A stretch of 64,000 bases of DNA from Porodaedalea pini. Taxonomy: Eukaryota > Basidiomycota > Agaricomycetes > Hymenochaetales > Hymenochaetaceae. The stretch spans positions 2,666,001 to 2,730,000 of the forward strand of contig NBAY01000001.1 of NCBI GenBank assembly GCA_002794775.1, in the 5' to 3' direction. Positions 10,523-23,573 of this stretch are shown in pieces; the stretch's first letter is position 1; each line of letters starts with the position of its first letter. A model generated the notes under the pieces. That model had not been told where the DNA came from and did no database searches. It was given only the letters and a program-made list of their open reading frames with translations. Both the position numbers and the translations under genes were made by a program.

Positions 10523-13500
10523 ATGAGCTCCTTCCGCAGTGAGTAAAGTCTGTGCATCGTCGACATTGACAAGACTTTAGACTGATGAGGGTCCAGCACA
10601 CAGAGTCGTCATCGCCTCGCTCTTCCTCCCCGAGACCGTCTGCCTCGGCGAAGGATCGGAAGCATCCACGCCTACAGTGACACAACCTGATCTGAATGGT
10701 TCGAGCGTCGCTGCACAGCGCCTGCTGTCGGGTACCAGTAGTCCGCGCGCGCCGATACCGAAGCCGCCCGCGTTTGCGAGGCAGTTCTCTATGCCCATGC
10801 CCCCGCCCAGGAGCATCGTTCAGGATCTCACAGACAAGGTGCGTATCACACTCTGCTAAGTCTATGTATTGTTTAATGGATGGCGATGAGTACAGTCGAG
10901 AGGGCAGTCCCCGGCTATCGCTGCGTCACCTGGACAAGAGGCCGCCAACCCGTTCGGCCTGAGCACATTCAATGGCCCACTCGCAGCCGCCGTGCATGCC
11001 CTCGGCGATGGGCCCACACGCCGTTCTCCACAGGGGCCGGAGCGTCTGCAGCCGCGGCTCTCACGTGGCTCGCGCTCGTCTTCGCGACGTCCAGGGATCG
11101 AGCGCACGAACCTCGAGACGAAATGGCACATCGAGATGAACCCGCGCTGCAACGGCGGCCTGCACAACGCAGTGAATAGCGTGCACGATCGTCTGCGGCG
11201 CAAGCTGTGGGTTGGTGTGCTCGGCACGCTCACTGACGCGTTCGACCCCAAACTCCGTGCGGATATCGACCAGCGCATGCGCGTCGAGGCGCAGAGCCTG
11301 CCTGTGTGGATCCCCGACGAGGAGTTCTCTAAGTGCTATGATGGCTTCTGCCACCAAGTCCTTTGGCCGTGCTTGCATTATGCAATTCCGGATGCACCGA
11401 AAACCAAGTCATTTTATGAGTTGGAGACGTGGGCGCAGTACTGTGCGGTTAACCAGAAGTTCGCGGATGCCATCATCGCCAATTATGAGGAAGGCGACAT
11501 CAGTGAGTGCTAACTGTTCTGCTGATGGATGTTTATAATGTACCTCATACATTTCACAGTCTGGGTAAACGACTACCACCTCATGCTCCTCCCCTCGATG
11601 GTTCGTGCTAAACTGCCTAATGCACCGATTGGGTTCTTCATGCATGTCGCCTTCCCCTCATCGGAGATCTTCCGTTGTCTCTCGATCCGTGAGCAGCTGC
11701 TCAAAGGCATGCTCGCCGCGGACTTGATCGGGTTCCAGACCGCGAACTTCGCACGGCACTTCCGACAGACGGTCTCGCGTATACTAACGCTCGAGTCAGT
11801 GCCGAAGGGCATCCAAACGGACTCACGCTTTGTCGACGTTGCAGTATTCCCAATGGGCATCGACGTCAAGGCACTCACTCTTCGACGACGGGACCCCGAG
11901 GTTGCAGAGTGGGTAAAGCACCTGCGCGACCGCTATGCAGGTCTCAAGATGATCGTCGGGCGCGATAAGCTCGATGAAATCGCAGGTATGCGCCACAAGA
12001 TCAAAGCGTTTGAGGTGTTCCTCGAGAAGTACCCCGAGTTCCAGGGCAAAGTCGTGCTCATTCAGGTCGCGCTCTCGACGACGATGGAGAACGAGGTGCA
12101 AGGCAACGTCATTGACCTCGTGGGGCGCATCAACTCCAAGTTCTCGACGCTCACGTATCAGCCGATCGTCTTCTTGCACACGGACGAGGTAACGTTTAGC
12201 CAGTACCTCGCACTGCTTACTGCCGCCGATGCATTCCTCGTCACCTCACTCCGTGAGGGCATGGCCCTACGTACGCACGAGTTCGTTGAATGCCAGGAAG
12301 GGCGCGCCCGTCCGCTCATACTCAGCGAGTTCACCGGCTCTTACAGTTACAGCGGCTTCCGCGCGTGCCTGCCCGTGAATCCGTGGGACACGCGCATGAC
12401 TGCGCAGGCGATCCACACCGCGCTCACGATGCCCGACGCGGAGTGCCGCTCACGCTGGCGCGACCTCCACGCGCACGTCGTCACGCAGACCGCACAGGCG
12501 TTTGTGAGTGCGTTCCTTACGCGCTGCCTGCGCGTGCACATGGAACACGAGAAAGCAGCAGAGAACGCGGAAGACGATGTCGGCGGCCGGGCACCTCCAC
12601 TCGATGTCGAGCGCGTGCTTCCTCGCTACCGTCATGCGCACCGACGCCTTCTGCTCATTGACTTTGAGGGTACATTGTGGCTGCGCGATCCCCGGAGTAG
12701 GGAGTTCGATCCGCCGCAAGAGGCGCTGGATGTGCTAAACTTGCTCTCTTCGGACGAGCGGAATGAAGTTTGGCTACTCAGTGGACTGCCGATCGGCGGT
12801 GCGCTGGAGAAGATCGCAGAGCAGGTGCCAAACATCGGCTTATGGTGAGCAGTGCTCGTTGGAATTCCCAGGACCCCTTCTAAAGTAATCGTATAGTGCG
12901 GAAAATGGGTGCTTCATCAAGCCGCGTGCTGTGGGCGGCGAGCCGCAGCCTTGGATAAACACTATTGCTAACTACAACTTGTCGTGGAAGGCGCCGTGCC
13001 TCGAGATGCTACAATACGTGAGCTTCAGTCTTTGTCTTGCTGAAAGTTGGACTAAATGCTTTTCTCGTCAGTTCTCCGAACGCACACCCGGGAGTTTCGT
13101 CGAGGAGCGGGAGGCGTCCATCGTCTGGCGTTTCTGGACGAATCAATCCGACTCTACGGCAGAGCGCCAATGGGCTCGCCGCCAGGCTGCAGAGGCGCAG
13201 AATCACATCTTCGACAGGTAAAGTGTCCACTTCCCTCCCTTTTTGCATTTACTTCATTATTGATACTCTATGTCAGCTTGGGTGAGAAATACGGGTTGCG
13301 CATCATCCCAGGCGAGAACGCATTCCTCGTCCTCCCGAACAACGTCTCGCGCTCCTCCGCGGTCGGGGCGATCCTCGCGCCAGGTGGACCTGCCCGCGCG
13401 GCGCACGCCTCATTTCCCCGTGCGCTGTGGATGGGCATGGCGCTCGACGCGGACGCGAGCCTTGACCCGGACTCGGATTTAGGACTCGACTTCGTGCTTG

Positions 13501-13658
13501 CGCTGAGCAGCGACGAGAAGCTGTTGCGCCGGTTAAACGAGCTTGAGCGCGCGGAGACAGTCAGCAGTGGGACGCGCGGACCCGGGACGGACGCGAAGTG
13601 GACGATCGAAGCGAAGAACGTGTGTGCGACGCTGCGCGAGTTTGCGAAGGCGAAGTAA
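10523..13658 (+). CDS. Trehalose synthase complex regulatory subunit (Tps3/Tsl1-like, catalytically degenerate)
   Basis: Seven exons: 10523-10538, 10597-10838, 10896-11502, 11560-12844, 12897-13017, 13072-13217 and 13277-13658, giving 932 aa. A disordered N-terminus (about residues 20-170) is followed by a GT20 trehalose-6-phosphate synthase domain (VNDYHLMLLP, FPSSEIFR, REGMAL) and a C-terminal HAD-type phosphatase domain starting near LLLIDFEGTL. Key residues are lost in both. The synthase R/K pair of the LDYIKG region reads KLDEIAG. The phosphatase DxDGT motif is DFEGT, and I see no GDDxTDE motif near the end. In yeast the Tps3 and Tsl1 subunits scaffold and regulate the Tps1-Tps2 complex, so a regulatory role in trehalose synthesis is the best inference. 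The first coding exon is only 16 nt. Confidence 0.85.
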
Positions 13659-13998
13659 AGGCAAGGCCGTTGGTGAGGCGGAGAGGTCATTATTCCCGTT
13701 CCATGAAAATTTTGCGATTAGTGTATGGAAGTGGGAAAAAGAGGCTGAAAATATCTGAATTATATACATAGATGCGAAGTCCTGCACAATGCTGTTGTAA
13801 TGTCTATGTATAATAGTAACACACGATTCCGTTATATTTTTTGGACCAATGCCCGATCTGTTTCCGACATTGCTACTTGTCCGCTTGCGAATATCAATAT
13901 TAATGTCTCTAATGCATCCCCGGTTTCATTTGCAATGCATCCAACCAATATAGTTTATTGTACACACAATGCTCTAGGTCAGTCGATGCGATGAAGCA
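13659..13998. other. Convergent 3' spacer
   Basis: Separates the 3' ends of the Tps-like gene (plus) and EMC1 (minus). AT-rich in the middle, no ORF of interest. Likely holds both polyadenylation regions. Confidence 0.5.
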
Positions 13999-16900
13999 CT
14001 AATACCATTGCTCCCTTAATCGTTTCCTGCGAACGATTGGTTTAGTCACAAGGATGGCGACTGACAACGCTGCGATGGTGAGTACGAGCTGCAGCTTGTT
14101 GAAATTCTCGTTGAGCACGTCGAACGTGTGGCTCGGCGCGACGCGCGACGCAAAGAGGTCGAGCCCGTACGCAAAGACGAGCGACGTCGACTCGAGCAGT
14201 GCCGGCGAGGTAATGATTTTGCGCGTGTTTAATACCTATGGCCGTGATTTGGCATCAGCCCACGAAAATTTATAGTAGAATACGAGGAAAATACGAACGC
14301 GGTATTCATGGGAGATAACCCGGCGCGGGTCGTCTGGGATTAACGGGTCGTACTGCATGAGCCACTCCTCCTGGTCCTGTGCAGTCACTTTTCGCTTCGG
14401 CCTGCGCGGGTCAGTTATCCGGCGAGGGAATGTCTGGATCTGACCCTTGTGGTTTGCCACTTTTATCATGCAGATTGTCAAAAAAAAAAGGCTGAGTAGA
14501 AAGGCGTAGATGAAATTACCAATGAAGTCCTTGGTGGCCATTCCGAATTTTGTGGATGTGGTAGTGAGTGCGGTCACTGCATGCGGAAAGACGTACGTCT
14601 GCTCGTACACAGATACGTCTGCGCTCCTATTGAAATAGGTGGAAGATTCTGAGCTGTTAAGGAAGAAAAGCAGTTCAGATATCTTACGTGCACTCAGACT
14701 ATAATGAAGTCCTCGCGTACCTCCTTGTCTTGTCATTCACGCCGCGGCCCTCATAAAGCTCCACAGACACTACACGGTGTCCCTTAGCCTGAACAGCAGA
14801 GGCAAGTTCCTCGTTATGATACATATACAGCAGCCAGTTCTCCGTAAACACGACCTGCACGTCGCATACGCCATGTGCAGAAGGAAGAATCGAGCGATAA
14901 ACGATTGTGCCCTTTGCGCCATCGAGAAGGTATATGCCGCATGTCGGCGGTGCACCGCTCCCGCCTTTAGCGAGTGTGACGTACCCGACGAGGTGAGGAT
15001 TAAGGTACTTATACAACGTGCTGCGATCACCGAGGACCTTGCCGAGCGATGCGACAGGTTCTGCAGGAGGTCGACGGAAGGTAGCAATAATACTTTCACC
15101 GGGAGGAAAGACCGCCGTCCAAGTCGGATAGGCGGTGAATTTACCCGTGAAGGAGGGCTCATGGTTTACTTGATGTCCAAGAACACAACCCGGCGCGAGT
15201 AACGGGAAGTGCAACTTGGGCGCGACAGTTTGGAAGGCCTCTCGTGTCTCATCATTATCGGGGAAAAGATATATCTATAGTAAAAATCGTCAGCTGGATT
15301 TGAGAAACATCCTTGCTAGAGGCTTCACCTGTAAGAACTTGTCGAGTAAAACAACAATTTTGTCCTCCCCACGCAGCATAAAGGCATCAAGAACTTCCCC
15401 GCTGATGACGTCGGTGCCTTCCAGCAGACCTTTAGGCGACGATTTGCCCTCTGCGTCTTCGCCCGTGAGCGCATCAACGTGGAACACCACAGTATCGACG
15501 AGTTCCTTTATTACATTCAGCGAAGCTCAAAATTCTGATGGAAAAGGCTCACATTATCTGCCACACGCTGTGTGATTATTACGACCCGCGGCGTATCTCC
15601 ATCATTCACCGTTCGTGTCACAAACATCTTCAAAGGGACATGGTGACCGCCGACCTTTGCTGCCCACCCAAGCCCAAGTAATCGGCTCCATATGACCGCG
15701 CCGCTGCCTGAGTCGATACCGTAAATGATACCGCGACGCGTCGCTGCAACGATGATCTTGCGGAAGCCGAAGGCATCACGTGTGAGGATGGAACTGGCTT
15801 CGGTGTCGCTGCTGACGGCGAGGTTCGCCGAGGTACTTGCGGTCATGTAGGAGCCAGTTGCGAACCGCTTAGCGAAGGCGAGCAGATAGCTCGGAAAGTC
15901 CTGACCGATTTTTATAAGTGGGGTTGATACAATGTTTATTTTTTAAATCACTGACCTTCGCATCTGAAAGCTGACGAGAGACACGCTCAGCGAAGCTCTC
16001 ATCTCCGTCGTCGACATGCGTAGCAACTGCTTTTTTCTCCGGCAGTTCAATGAATTCTGCAAGTTCCACTTCCGAGAGCGCCTCTTCGCGAGTCCATTGC
16101 GCACGATCATGCTGCCACAGCTGTACCGCGCCGGTATTCGTCGTCAGGACGAAGCGACCGATGACGACGTTGTCAGACGGGTTTGCTGCGTCCAGGGCCG
16201 CCTGGAAAGAGGAATTAAGACGGATGAATCTTGTAAGGGGGAGAGAAGACGGACGTGTGTGATAATGCCGTGCAAATTCGAGTCGAATGGGAAGGTGTAG
16301 CCGCGCACGAGCCCCTTTCCTTCCGCTGCATGTGGGGCATAGACGTGCGCAGATGCAGTCTTTTATGAATCGTAAGGAGTAGTCAAATGAAAGGACGGCT
16401 TTTTCAAAAGCACACCTTCAAAACGTGTGACCAAAACACTCTCCCGATATAAGGCTTGTTGTCTTTGTCAAGGCCTCCGGAATATATTGATTCTGTATAG
16501 CGCTCAGAGGTTGACTGTCATACAAACCCCAATGGTAAGCCGAGATGAATGCTTCGTACAGAAAACCTTCTCACCGACTCTGCGAACTCCCAGAGAAGCG
16601 ATATGCCCTTGCTCTCCCTATCGACCTTGAGAGCCATTCCAGTGCCATCGCTTTGAAGTGCGACGAACTGACCATGCTCATTCAAGCCCACATTCAATAT
16701 CGACTTAAATGTCGCGCCCTTGAGAGCTTTCTGTTGACCTGTGAGTGCTGGTGTCAGAGAAGCAAAGCGTAACTGGCCGTGTCCATGCTCGAGCCACACA
16801 ATGTACGGATCATCAGAATCGTCGGACAGGACGAGGAAATCGGTAAGTCCATTGCGGATATTCGAGGGTATGTGCACGCTTGCGAGTTCTTCTCCGGTAT

Positions 16901-17761
16901 CTGCGGAGAGAGCGGTAACATGCAGAGAATATGACGCGACGGATTTGGCAAGGCCCACGACGAAGACTGTCGACGGAGTGCGAGTTATGCGGGAGTAGAC
17001 GATGGATGATCTGCGAAGCCATGGTATATATTAATCCTACAGGAGTGGTCAAGACGGAGCCAAAGAACTGACGCTCTGTCACCTGCAACCCATTCCCACT
17101 TTACACGACCTACAGCGGCATCAATGCGACGAACAGCATAGCCGTTTGTGAGCGCAAAAAAATCGGTGCTGAGGCCCGGCATTGCATCGTTCGCATCAAC
17201 AAAAATTAGGTGCACGCCGACATCTGCAGGTTCAAATAAATGCCCTGCATCTGGTGCATGAAGGCCCCGTTCGGCAAGTAGGTCCCCTGCAACCGTGTCA
17301 AACGCACGGAATGTCGAGCCGCCAGGTCCGGATAATGATACGACGACTGAAAGGATGTAAAATCGGTTTGAAGTGTAATTTATAGACAGTATACGCACAA
17401 TCACCGTGGGCACGGAAGCTGACAATGGGGTCGGCCGACTCGAAAGTGTATCTCCAAGCTGTGTGAGGCTACTTTAGCGCAATTTCCATCAAGCACTTTG
17501 AGACGTACCAATATCTCCCGACACAGCGTCCAGCGCTGCAAGCACATTTGAACTTGTCGCACTTAACACAACACTTTTTGTCGCCTTTCTTCCAGCGCCC
17601 GCACCGTATCGGTGGAACGTAGGTGCAAGACTTTGCGAGTGAGTGAGCAGCACGCCGATGAACGGCTTGTGCCAGTCAACCACGCCAGCTTCGGAGGCGT
17701 GCAATGCTGAGACGGCAGGAAGAAGCCAAAGAAAAGCAAAGAATACGACGCGCAGAAGCAT
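13999..17761 (-). CDS. emc1: ER membrane protein complex subunit 1 (EMC1)
   Basis: Thirteen exons on the minus strand: 17761-17509, 17458-17399, 17346-17073, 17010-16575, 16514-16416, 16359-16255, 16201-15956, 15900-15553, 15505-15329, 15274-14721, 14653-14520, 14459-14299 and 14235-13999; 1027 aa, normal for EMC1. It has a signal peptide (MLLRVVFFAFLWLLPAVSA), a luminal beta-propeller region (YGIDSGSGAVIW, LSGPGGSTFRAFD), the family C-terminal block (VYEQTYVFPH, TSTKFGMATKDFI, ITSPALLESTS) and a final membrane helix (LVLTIAALSVAILVT) ending in a basic tail. EMC inserts tail-anchored and multipass proteins into the ER membrane. Every intron was placed by frame and by family motif; the donor at 17398 has an in-phase alternative a few bases earlier. 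Confidence 0.92.
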
Positions 17762-18799
17762 GACTAGAATTGACCCCGCAGTGAGCCCAGTAATATGTAG
17801 TTCGCTAGATCAAATTTTGTCAGGGTGACTTCGACATGTCAACACGTATAAGAGAACGCACGATGGCCCCAGCTTCGCGATTTTCAGTGAGCTCGTTCAA
17901 TGGTGAAAAAGGCTTCGTAGTGCCTACGTACGCCGCACAACATTCAGAGGCGAGACTGGCGAGAGCGCGTCACGAACGCGACGCGCAGTGCACAAAATTT
18001 CTCACGAATACAAGCCTCCATAATCCTTGACACAAAGCACTCTCTGGCTCCTTTTTGCTTCCGAGTACAAAATGTGCGATTTCACGGGCAGTCGAGTATG
18101 CAATCTCGATTTACTGCGCGACAGATCATCTAGAGGGCCTTCGGCGAGTGCAGAGGGAAGCGATTGGAAACGATGTCTGAACGGTTCGTCACATTGCCTA
18201 TCGTGTTCTGCAGACTGAGAAGCATGCATATTTATCAGGCTGCAGACCTAAAAAAACACCGCAGCTGGCGACGAATTCGCGCTGAAGGAAGCCTTCGATG
18301 TGGAATGATCTGGCAGAAAGCCCGTACTGCGTCTGAATCAGTAGCAAGTTCGATCTCGGCTCTTAGCTTCGTATCTTGGTATTCTGATGAGAATAGCGAC
18401 ACATGGGGAAGAAAGACCTCTCACTTTTTACTAAGACCCTGCTGAGCATGACGCTTGCTCGTACCGATTTCTGCTTGAGAATGGCTACGCCGAGAGATCA
18501 GATTCATTGGCTTACCGGAGTGTCCTTTTACTCTGCTCGCAGCGTTACACTACCCTCCTTGTACTGCCTTCGAAGCGAACATGATGTATGGCGAATGGGA
18601 CCAAAACATATCTCTTCAATTCCCTGAAGTGTGTGATCTAACAACATCACCTTCAGTATCCAGATTGACTTTGAGCCTTTTTCTTCTGATTATCCAAATC
18701 TAAGCACATTTCTTCTCTCGTACTCTGTTCATTGGGGCGACAAATACACTTCTGTCAACTGCCAGCTTCTTTTGCGGTCTGGACTGTAGTACACAGCTA
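17762..18799. other. Intergenic region between EMC1 and the right arm
   Basis: Holds the EMC1 promoter at its left end. ORFs up to 93 codons on the plus strand have no recognisable domain and no codon-like composition. No repeat shared with the left side of the core. Nothing further seen. Confidence 0.5.
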
Positions 18800-18824
18800 C
18801 CACGCCAAATAGATGTAAATAAAT

Positions 18825-18860
18825 ACGCGACGCGACGCGTTGTGGAGCCATTACTATAAA
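18825..18860 (+). promoter_or_regulatory. TATA box and single MCB upstream of the right membrane-protein gene
   Basis: TATAAA at 18855-18860 precedes the ATG at 18988 by about 130 nt. The upstream palindrome of the left copy is altered here: 18825-18840 reads ACGCGACGCGACGCGT, keeping only one ACGCGT box. One base difference in the pair of promoters removes one potential MBF site. Confidence 0.5.
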
Positions 18861-18987
18861 GGGCGCCTTGATGCCTCCCTTCTCGTTCTTCATTACCACC
18901 TCCACCCCCGCACCCAGCAAGTGCACTCCCCCTCATTGTCCACAGCACCCCACTTTTCCACCTGCCCACCTCCAGCCTCGAGCAACC

Positions 18988-21069
18988 ATGTTTAACAGTC
19001 TGCGCCTGCTGCGGCACGTCCTCACCGTCATCAGCATGATTCCGACACCGGACTCTGCCACTGTCGCGCTCACAGAGCTCGACATGGAGCTCATGACGTT
19101 TGGAGTTCGATATACCTCGAACTACGACAAGGTCAGTATGGCATTCCTCAATGCTGAACACGATGCGCTGCCTCAGGCCGCGGTGCCACCCGAGTACGAC
19201 GTTGCCACCCAGTCCCCTCTTTCCTCCCTCTTCTCCCACAACGTTTGCTTACGTCCATCTGGAGTGACAGTCGAACTCGACCCTTCCACCCAATCTCCCC
19301 TCTCCTCCCTCCTCTCCAGCAATCGCTGTTTCCACCCTCCCGATCCAGACCCCGAATCGCTTGCCAATGCGGCAGACCACGGCGGCACATCACACTACGA
19401 TAGACTGAGCGCACTCTTCCTGTACTTCGAGGAACCTCTCTCACTTGAGACGCTCAACACTCCCTTCTCACATTTCCATACAACGACTACCGCTGTCTCG
19501 CCTACCGACTTCGTGCCACCCGTCTACAATTCTACCTTCAATTTCTCATACATCTATCTACTTGTCCTCCTCGGAAGTGTCTTGGCCCTCCTCACCGTCT
19601 TTGGCTCCATTCCCTCGGCTTATGCACTTCTCGTTTCCATTGTCATTGTCGGACTGTTCAACGTCGTCGTCGTACTCGTCAATGTCATTCCTACCTGGCA
19701 GCTCATCCTTGGTATAGCCTGGCTTATTGGATTGTGTTCGCGTGTCAACATAGTGAGTGACCCTCCCTTACTGCACGACCAATCATCTGATCGCTATCTA
19801 GGACGATGTTTTACACAAGATTGAATGTCATTTCCTCGATCTCGCGGAATCGGAAACAGCTTGGAGGCTCAGGAGCGCTCTCACTAGTATTGGCTCGTTC
19901 TACAGACAGCTCGTGCTCTTCCTCACCTTGAACGATACTCTGGTGTTCCAAGCGGATGTCCTACGGTCTACCTTGTCGTATCTGCGTATTCCTAAACGGG
20001 ATGGTTTCCGAGCCGTGCGTTGCTTTCATTGTTATCCATCGTATCTTCTCTGACACGTTTATCCAGGGCCCATTCAGCTCCGGGTACACTACTTGTAAAC
20101 GTTCCAACATCGAAGGCATTCCGGTGGCCGAACGCTCTGTCATGCCACATCCTGTACTTCATTCCTCAAGCTCCTCGTCGTTGGTTCTAGCTTTGAGTCA
20201 AGCATCGTCGTCCTCAACGTCATCTGAGCTCTCTTCGCTTTCGCCCTCGATTTCGACAATGTCTCTGCCTTTGGCGGTCGACAGTCCGACACGTTTATCA
20301 TCCTCGTCTTCGGCTTCAGACATTTCCCTGTCCTCGTCGACGTGCTCTCAAGATTCAATGACATCCTTCGACTCTGACGACTCCGTGCTACCGTCGACTC
20401 CAGAGTTCGATCCACTCGGACAAGATGATGAACCTGAGGCCATTCACTTCTTAGAAGACGACACGATCGAATCGGAACCTGCTCAGGCTACTGCTCAGAC
20501 TATGGAAGCGTCTCCATGCGGGATGTTCGACATCTTGCAGAAGGGCTATGAGAGTCGTGTGAAGAGAGGTGCTCAGCCTGCCGATCTTCTTCCGAACCGT
20601 CATTCATCCGTACCGTTATCGGAGACAGCGTTGTGCTACTTGAAACTCAAGCACTCTTACTATGCAATCAATGCAATGATACTGGCGAACGTGAGGGATG
20701 GCACAGATGACTGCGAACTACGTCCCGCGGAAGGAGACGTTCCACCTCCGGCGATGTCTGAACTTGGTGAAGACGACTCGGCTGCGGCCGTAGACCCATC
20801 GGAAGGTGTACGTCGGAAGAAGAGGAGGAGGCCGAGATGTCAGAGGAGCAGGAACCGTGAGACTTATCCCGATGAAAATGGTATGACATTTCGAGTTTTC
20901 TGTCCTTCGGTCTAACTGACTGAGCCTGACATTAGTTGCCGGACCTTCGTCTTCTTCCTCTCAGCGTGCTGCCGCTGCCGCTGCCGCTTCTGAAGAGCAC
21001 GCGGAGAGTGCACCTAGGATGAGAATCATCCCCATGGATCCGCTTCCGGATGTCATGCTCCTCCAATGA
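18988..21069 (+). CDS. 641-aa membrane protein of unknown function, right copy
   Basis: Exons 18988-19752, 19802-20014, 20067-20880 and 20936-21069; intron lengths (49, 52, 55 nt) and total length equal the left copy. Differences seen include MSM/ISM near residue 15, RSAW/RYTS near residue 43, and scattered changes in the Ser-rich and acidic C-terminal half. None breaks the frame. The two or three clustered membrane helices at residues 175-240 and the Ser-rich, then basic, C-terminal region are the same. A variable alanine-rich stretch (AAAAAAA) lies in the last exon. Function unknown. Confidence 0.75.
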
Positions 21070-22669
21070 AGATTCAAGCGTGTTTTCAAGTGTTTCTGTT
21101 CTCGTCTGTTATCCTTTTATCAAGCTTCTTTCGTCGCACCTTTCTAGCTCGTCAATCTCATGCACTCAATCCCGTCAAGCCCACTACCTTCCCTCATTCC
21201 TGTCCAGTCGCTTCGTTGATCGAAGTCACTGGACGTTCTTCATATCGACCATCGAAATCAGGAAGCATTGTCGGAACACTGTATTCTCGCTAGCACGGCA
21301 CTCTTTGTCTGTTGCGACCTACCCCGTCTGGGACGGGGTCAGAGTCCGCTCAGATAAGAGATGCCGGTTAGAGCGATCCAGCGTCGCCCTGTCCCTTCAA
21401 TGTTGGGACGGGTGGCATCGGAACAGTGTTTGGCCTCGTTCACGCCGGCATTCGTTTCTGTACGGGCACGCTTCCCCTTTGGTTTCCCTCCTTCCTCCGC
21501 TTGACGCATTGGCTTGCATGAATTTGACGACTGCTTGACGCAACTCTAATGAACGATAAACAAATAATCGCAGGAACACACACGCCTTCACTTTTGGTTC
21601 GGATCCTCTTTCAGCCTCGGATGCCTCTTCTCTGCTTTCGCGATCTCCCTGCACTCCACAGATGACTCAACACTCCCACTACCAGGCCTTCGCACATCTT
21701 CCTAAACCCGACGTCCTTTACCTGTCCAATGCAGTCCTATCCCGCATTGATTTGCAATTGTCACATATACCCTATCCGACACACATTTCGCGATTCGCTC
21801 ACTAGCGCCTTCACGACATATCCTATGACACCTTATCATCACAGACCCTCCACGGACGCCGTGGCTATCGCATATCACTATCCTTATTACCTTTCGCCTT
21901 CGATTTGTTACTTCATGAGTTTCTGTATAAGTTCGAGACGCGCATCATGCCCGATTGTGATTCTTCTCATCCTGTATCTTTCTGTTTCCCATCATTCGAT
22001 ATATTCCTCGACTTGTACTGTAGCTTCCTTCCCATCATATCGCGTGCGACTGGATTCCCTTCATTTCCACCATCTTCTCTCATCTCGTCGAGCACGCGTG
22101 TCGATATCGTATGCCGATAAAAATTTGTGTATCAATATTTTGTTTATTTTCATCTCTTTTCTCCGTGTATTAGTTCATCTTGAATAAAGTCGCTTCAACT
22201 TTCAACTCCGCGGTGTTGGCGGCGACATACGCTATAGCAAAAACGGTCTAATCGATTGGATGAAATAAATGTTCACAACGATGCTGAGAGGGGCAAACAA
22301 GAATTTCAGGATATTTGTGAAGATCCATACGAAGAATAAAGGGGAGGTGGAACTTGAAGGGATGAAAGCAAGCGGGCGACATCGCCAGCTTGAGTTACGT
22401 CGTGAGGAATACACTGCTCCAGAGAGAAACGATAGATTCGCCTGTTTTGGAGTACTTTTTCTGAGTGTTCACTCGTGTTTGAGCTTAGCCAATCTGTCTC
22501 TTTGCTTTGCTTGCTCTTCGAGAGGAGGGGATATGGTCGATACTGCAGAAATGCCATGATGCGAGTTCTTGGACGTGGCTAGATGCTTAAGTATATCTTA
22601 GGAAGTATAGATACCGTCAAGGACTTATGCTAGTCATGCCGTGTAAATATATACATTCCCGAGCCTCCA
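21070..22669. other. Non-coding part of the right arm
   Basis: Near-identical to 3761-5347 in inverse orientation, with a few small indels and substitutions. Contains the 3' flank of the 641-aa membrane-protein gene. No independent gene supported. Confidence 0.5.
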
Positions 22670-23573
22670 TCACGGAATGGACACATCCTCTCTGATAAGA
22701 TGGACTAAGACCAACGTGACGAAAAAGATGTCTGGGACAATTTCTGCAATTTCGAGATGAAGAACATCAGTTTCGTTGCTGATGAATGCGATAAACCCGG
22801 ACTGACATTCAGGCAGTCTGCTGTGCACGATGCGGAATCTGTCTTTTATCTGTATGTGTTGTTCTTCCTCCGCATGCGGCCACTCTCGGAGAAGGATGAG
22901 GACTATACGATGGCGCGAGAGAGAAGCGATATTTTCGAAAAGCTTGCTAAATAACAAGTCAGTGACAGGTGATCTAAGTTCTTTCAAGGAGACCAGCCTG
23001 ATCCGGCCCCAGTTAATCGACTCTTTTCTGGTGACATGCAAGCGTATTTACGGACTCCGTGGTACAACATCAAGGGCACCAGTACAAGCGAACGTTATGG
23101 GTTTCACTTGCACGACTTCATGCAGAGGCTCATTTTAAAGGCCATACTGGCGATAAAGGATAAGGATAGCGTCGCCCTAGGTTCGACACCTCTTCATGTT
23201 TTTTTATAGGAATGGCTTCTTACCCACTTCTTGGAGTGTCATGAAGTTCATCAATGAGATCAAGCCGAGCAGAGTAAGTGTCCCTTCCTTCAACTCAGCT
23301 GAGCATCTGCTACAATACCTACTTCTTCACAGATGCCAGAGGTTTGTTTGGCTATGGTGAAATAGGATTTGGATGACAATGAAGCTGATGTGAGTATCAT
23401 TTATAATTGTGGCTCTTTGGACGCTGTATCGACTTACCTTTCCTACGCTGTGGCTTCCAGGACCTCGAGTACCTGAAAGAGACTTAACTGTCCAGCGCAC
23501 AACTTTTCCGGAACTATTCTGGACAATCCTACTTTGGAAGAAACGTGAAAGATTATGGTTTATGGCCGATAAC
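22670..23573 (+). pseudogene. FunK1-type kinase remnant (right copy, frameshifted)
   Basis: The frame at 22757-22954 carries the same HDAESVFY-type motif as the left copy, but ends in a stop after KLAK where the left copy stays open for about 75 more codons. Downstream pieces match the left copy with extra indels (for example a lost segment around 23030). No kinase catalytic motifs. It is a more decayed duplicate of the left remnant. Confidence 0.5.

Larger units (their letters stand above)
18800..23573 (+). repeat. Right arm of the long inverted duplication
   Basis: Reverse-complement partner of 2832-7619. The inner 3.9 kb (18800 to about 22670) is nearly identical to the left arm, including intron sequences. 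The outer 0.9 kb is diverged and frameshifted. The outer edge is at about 23573, after the shared KDYGLWPI-coding bases. Confidence 0.9.

Noticed and set aside
11061..12719. Long opposite-strand ORFs across the Tps-like gene
   Set aside because: Shadow frames caused by high GC at third codon positions of the real gene.
2832..23573. Inverted arms as ends of one giant transposon
   Set aside because: No transposase, no terminal repeat at the outer edges, no target duplication; the core holds conserved cellular genes.
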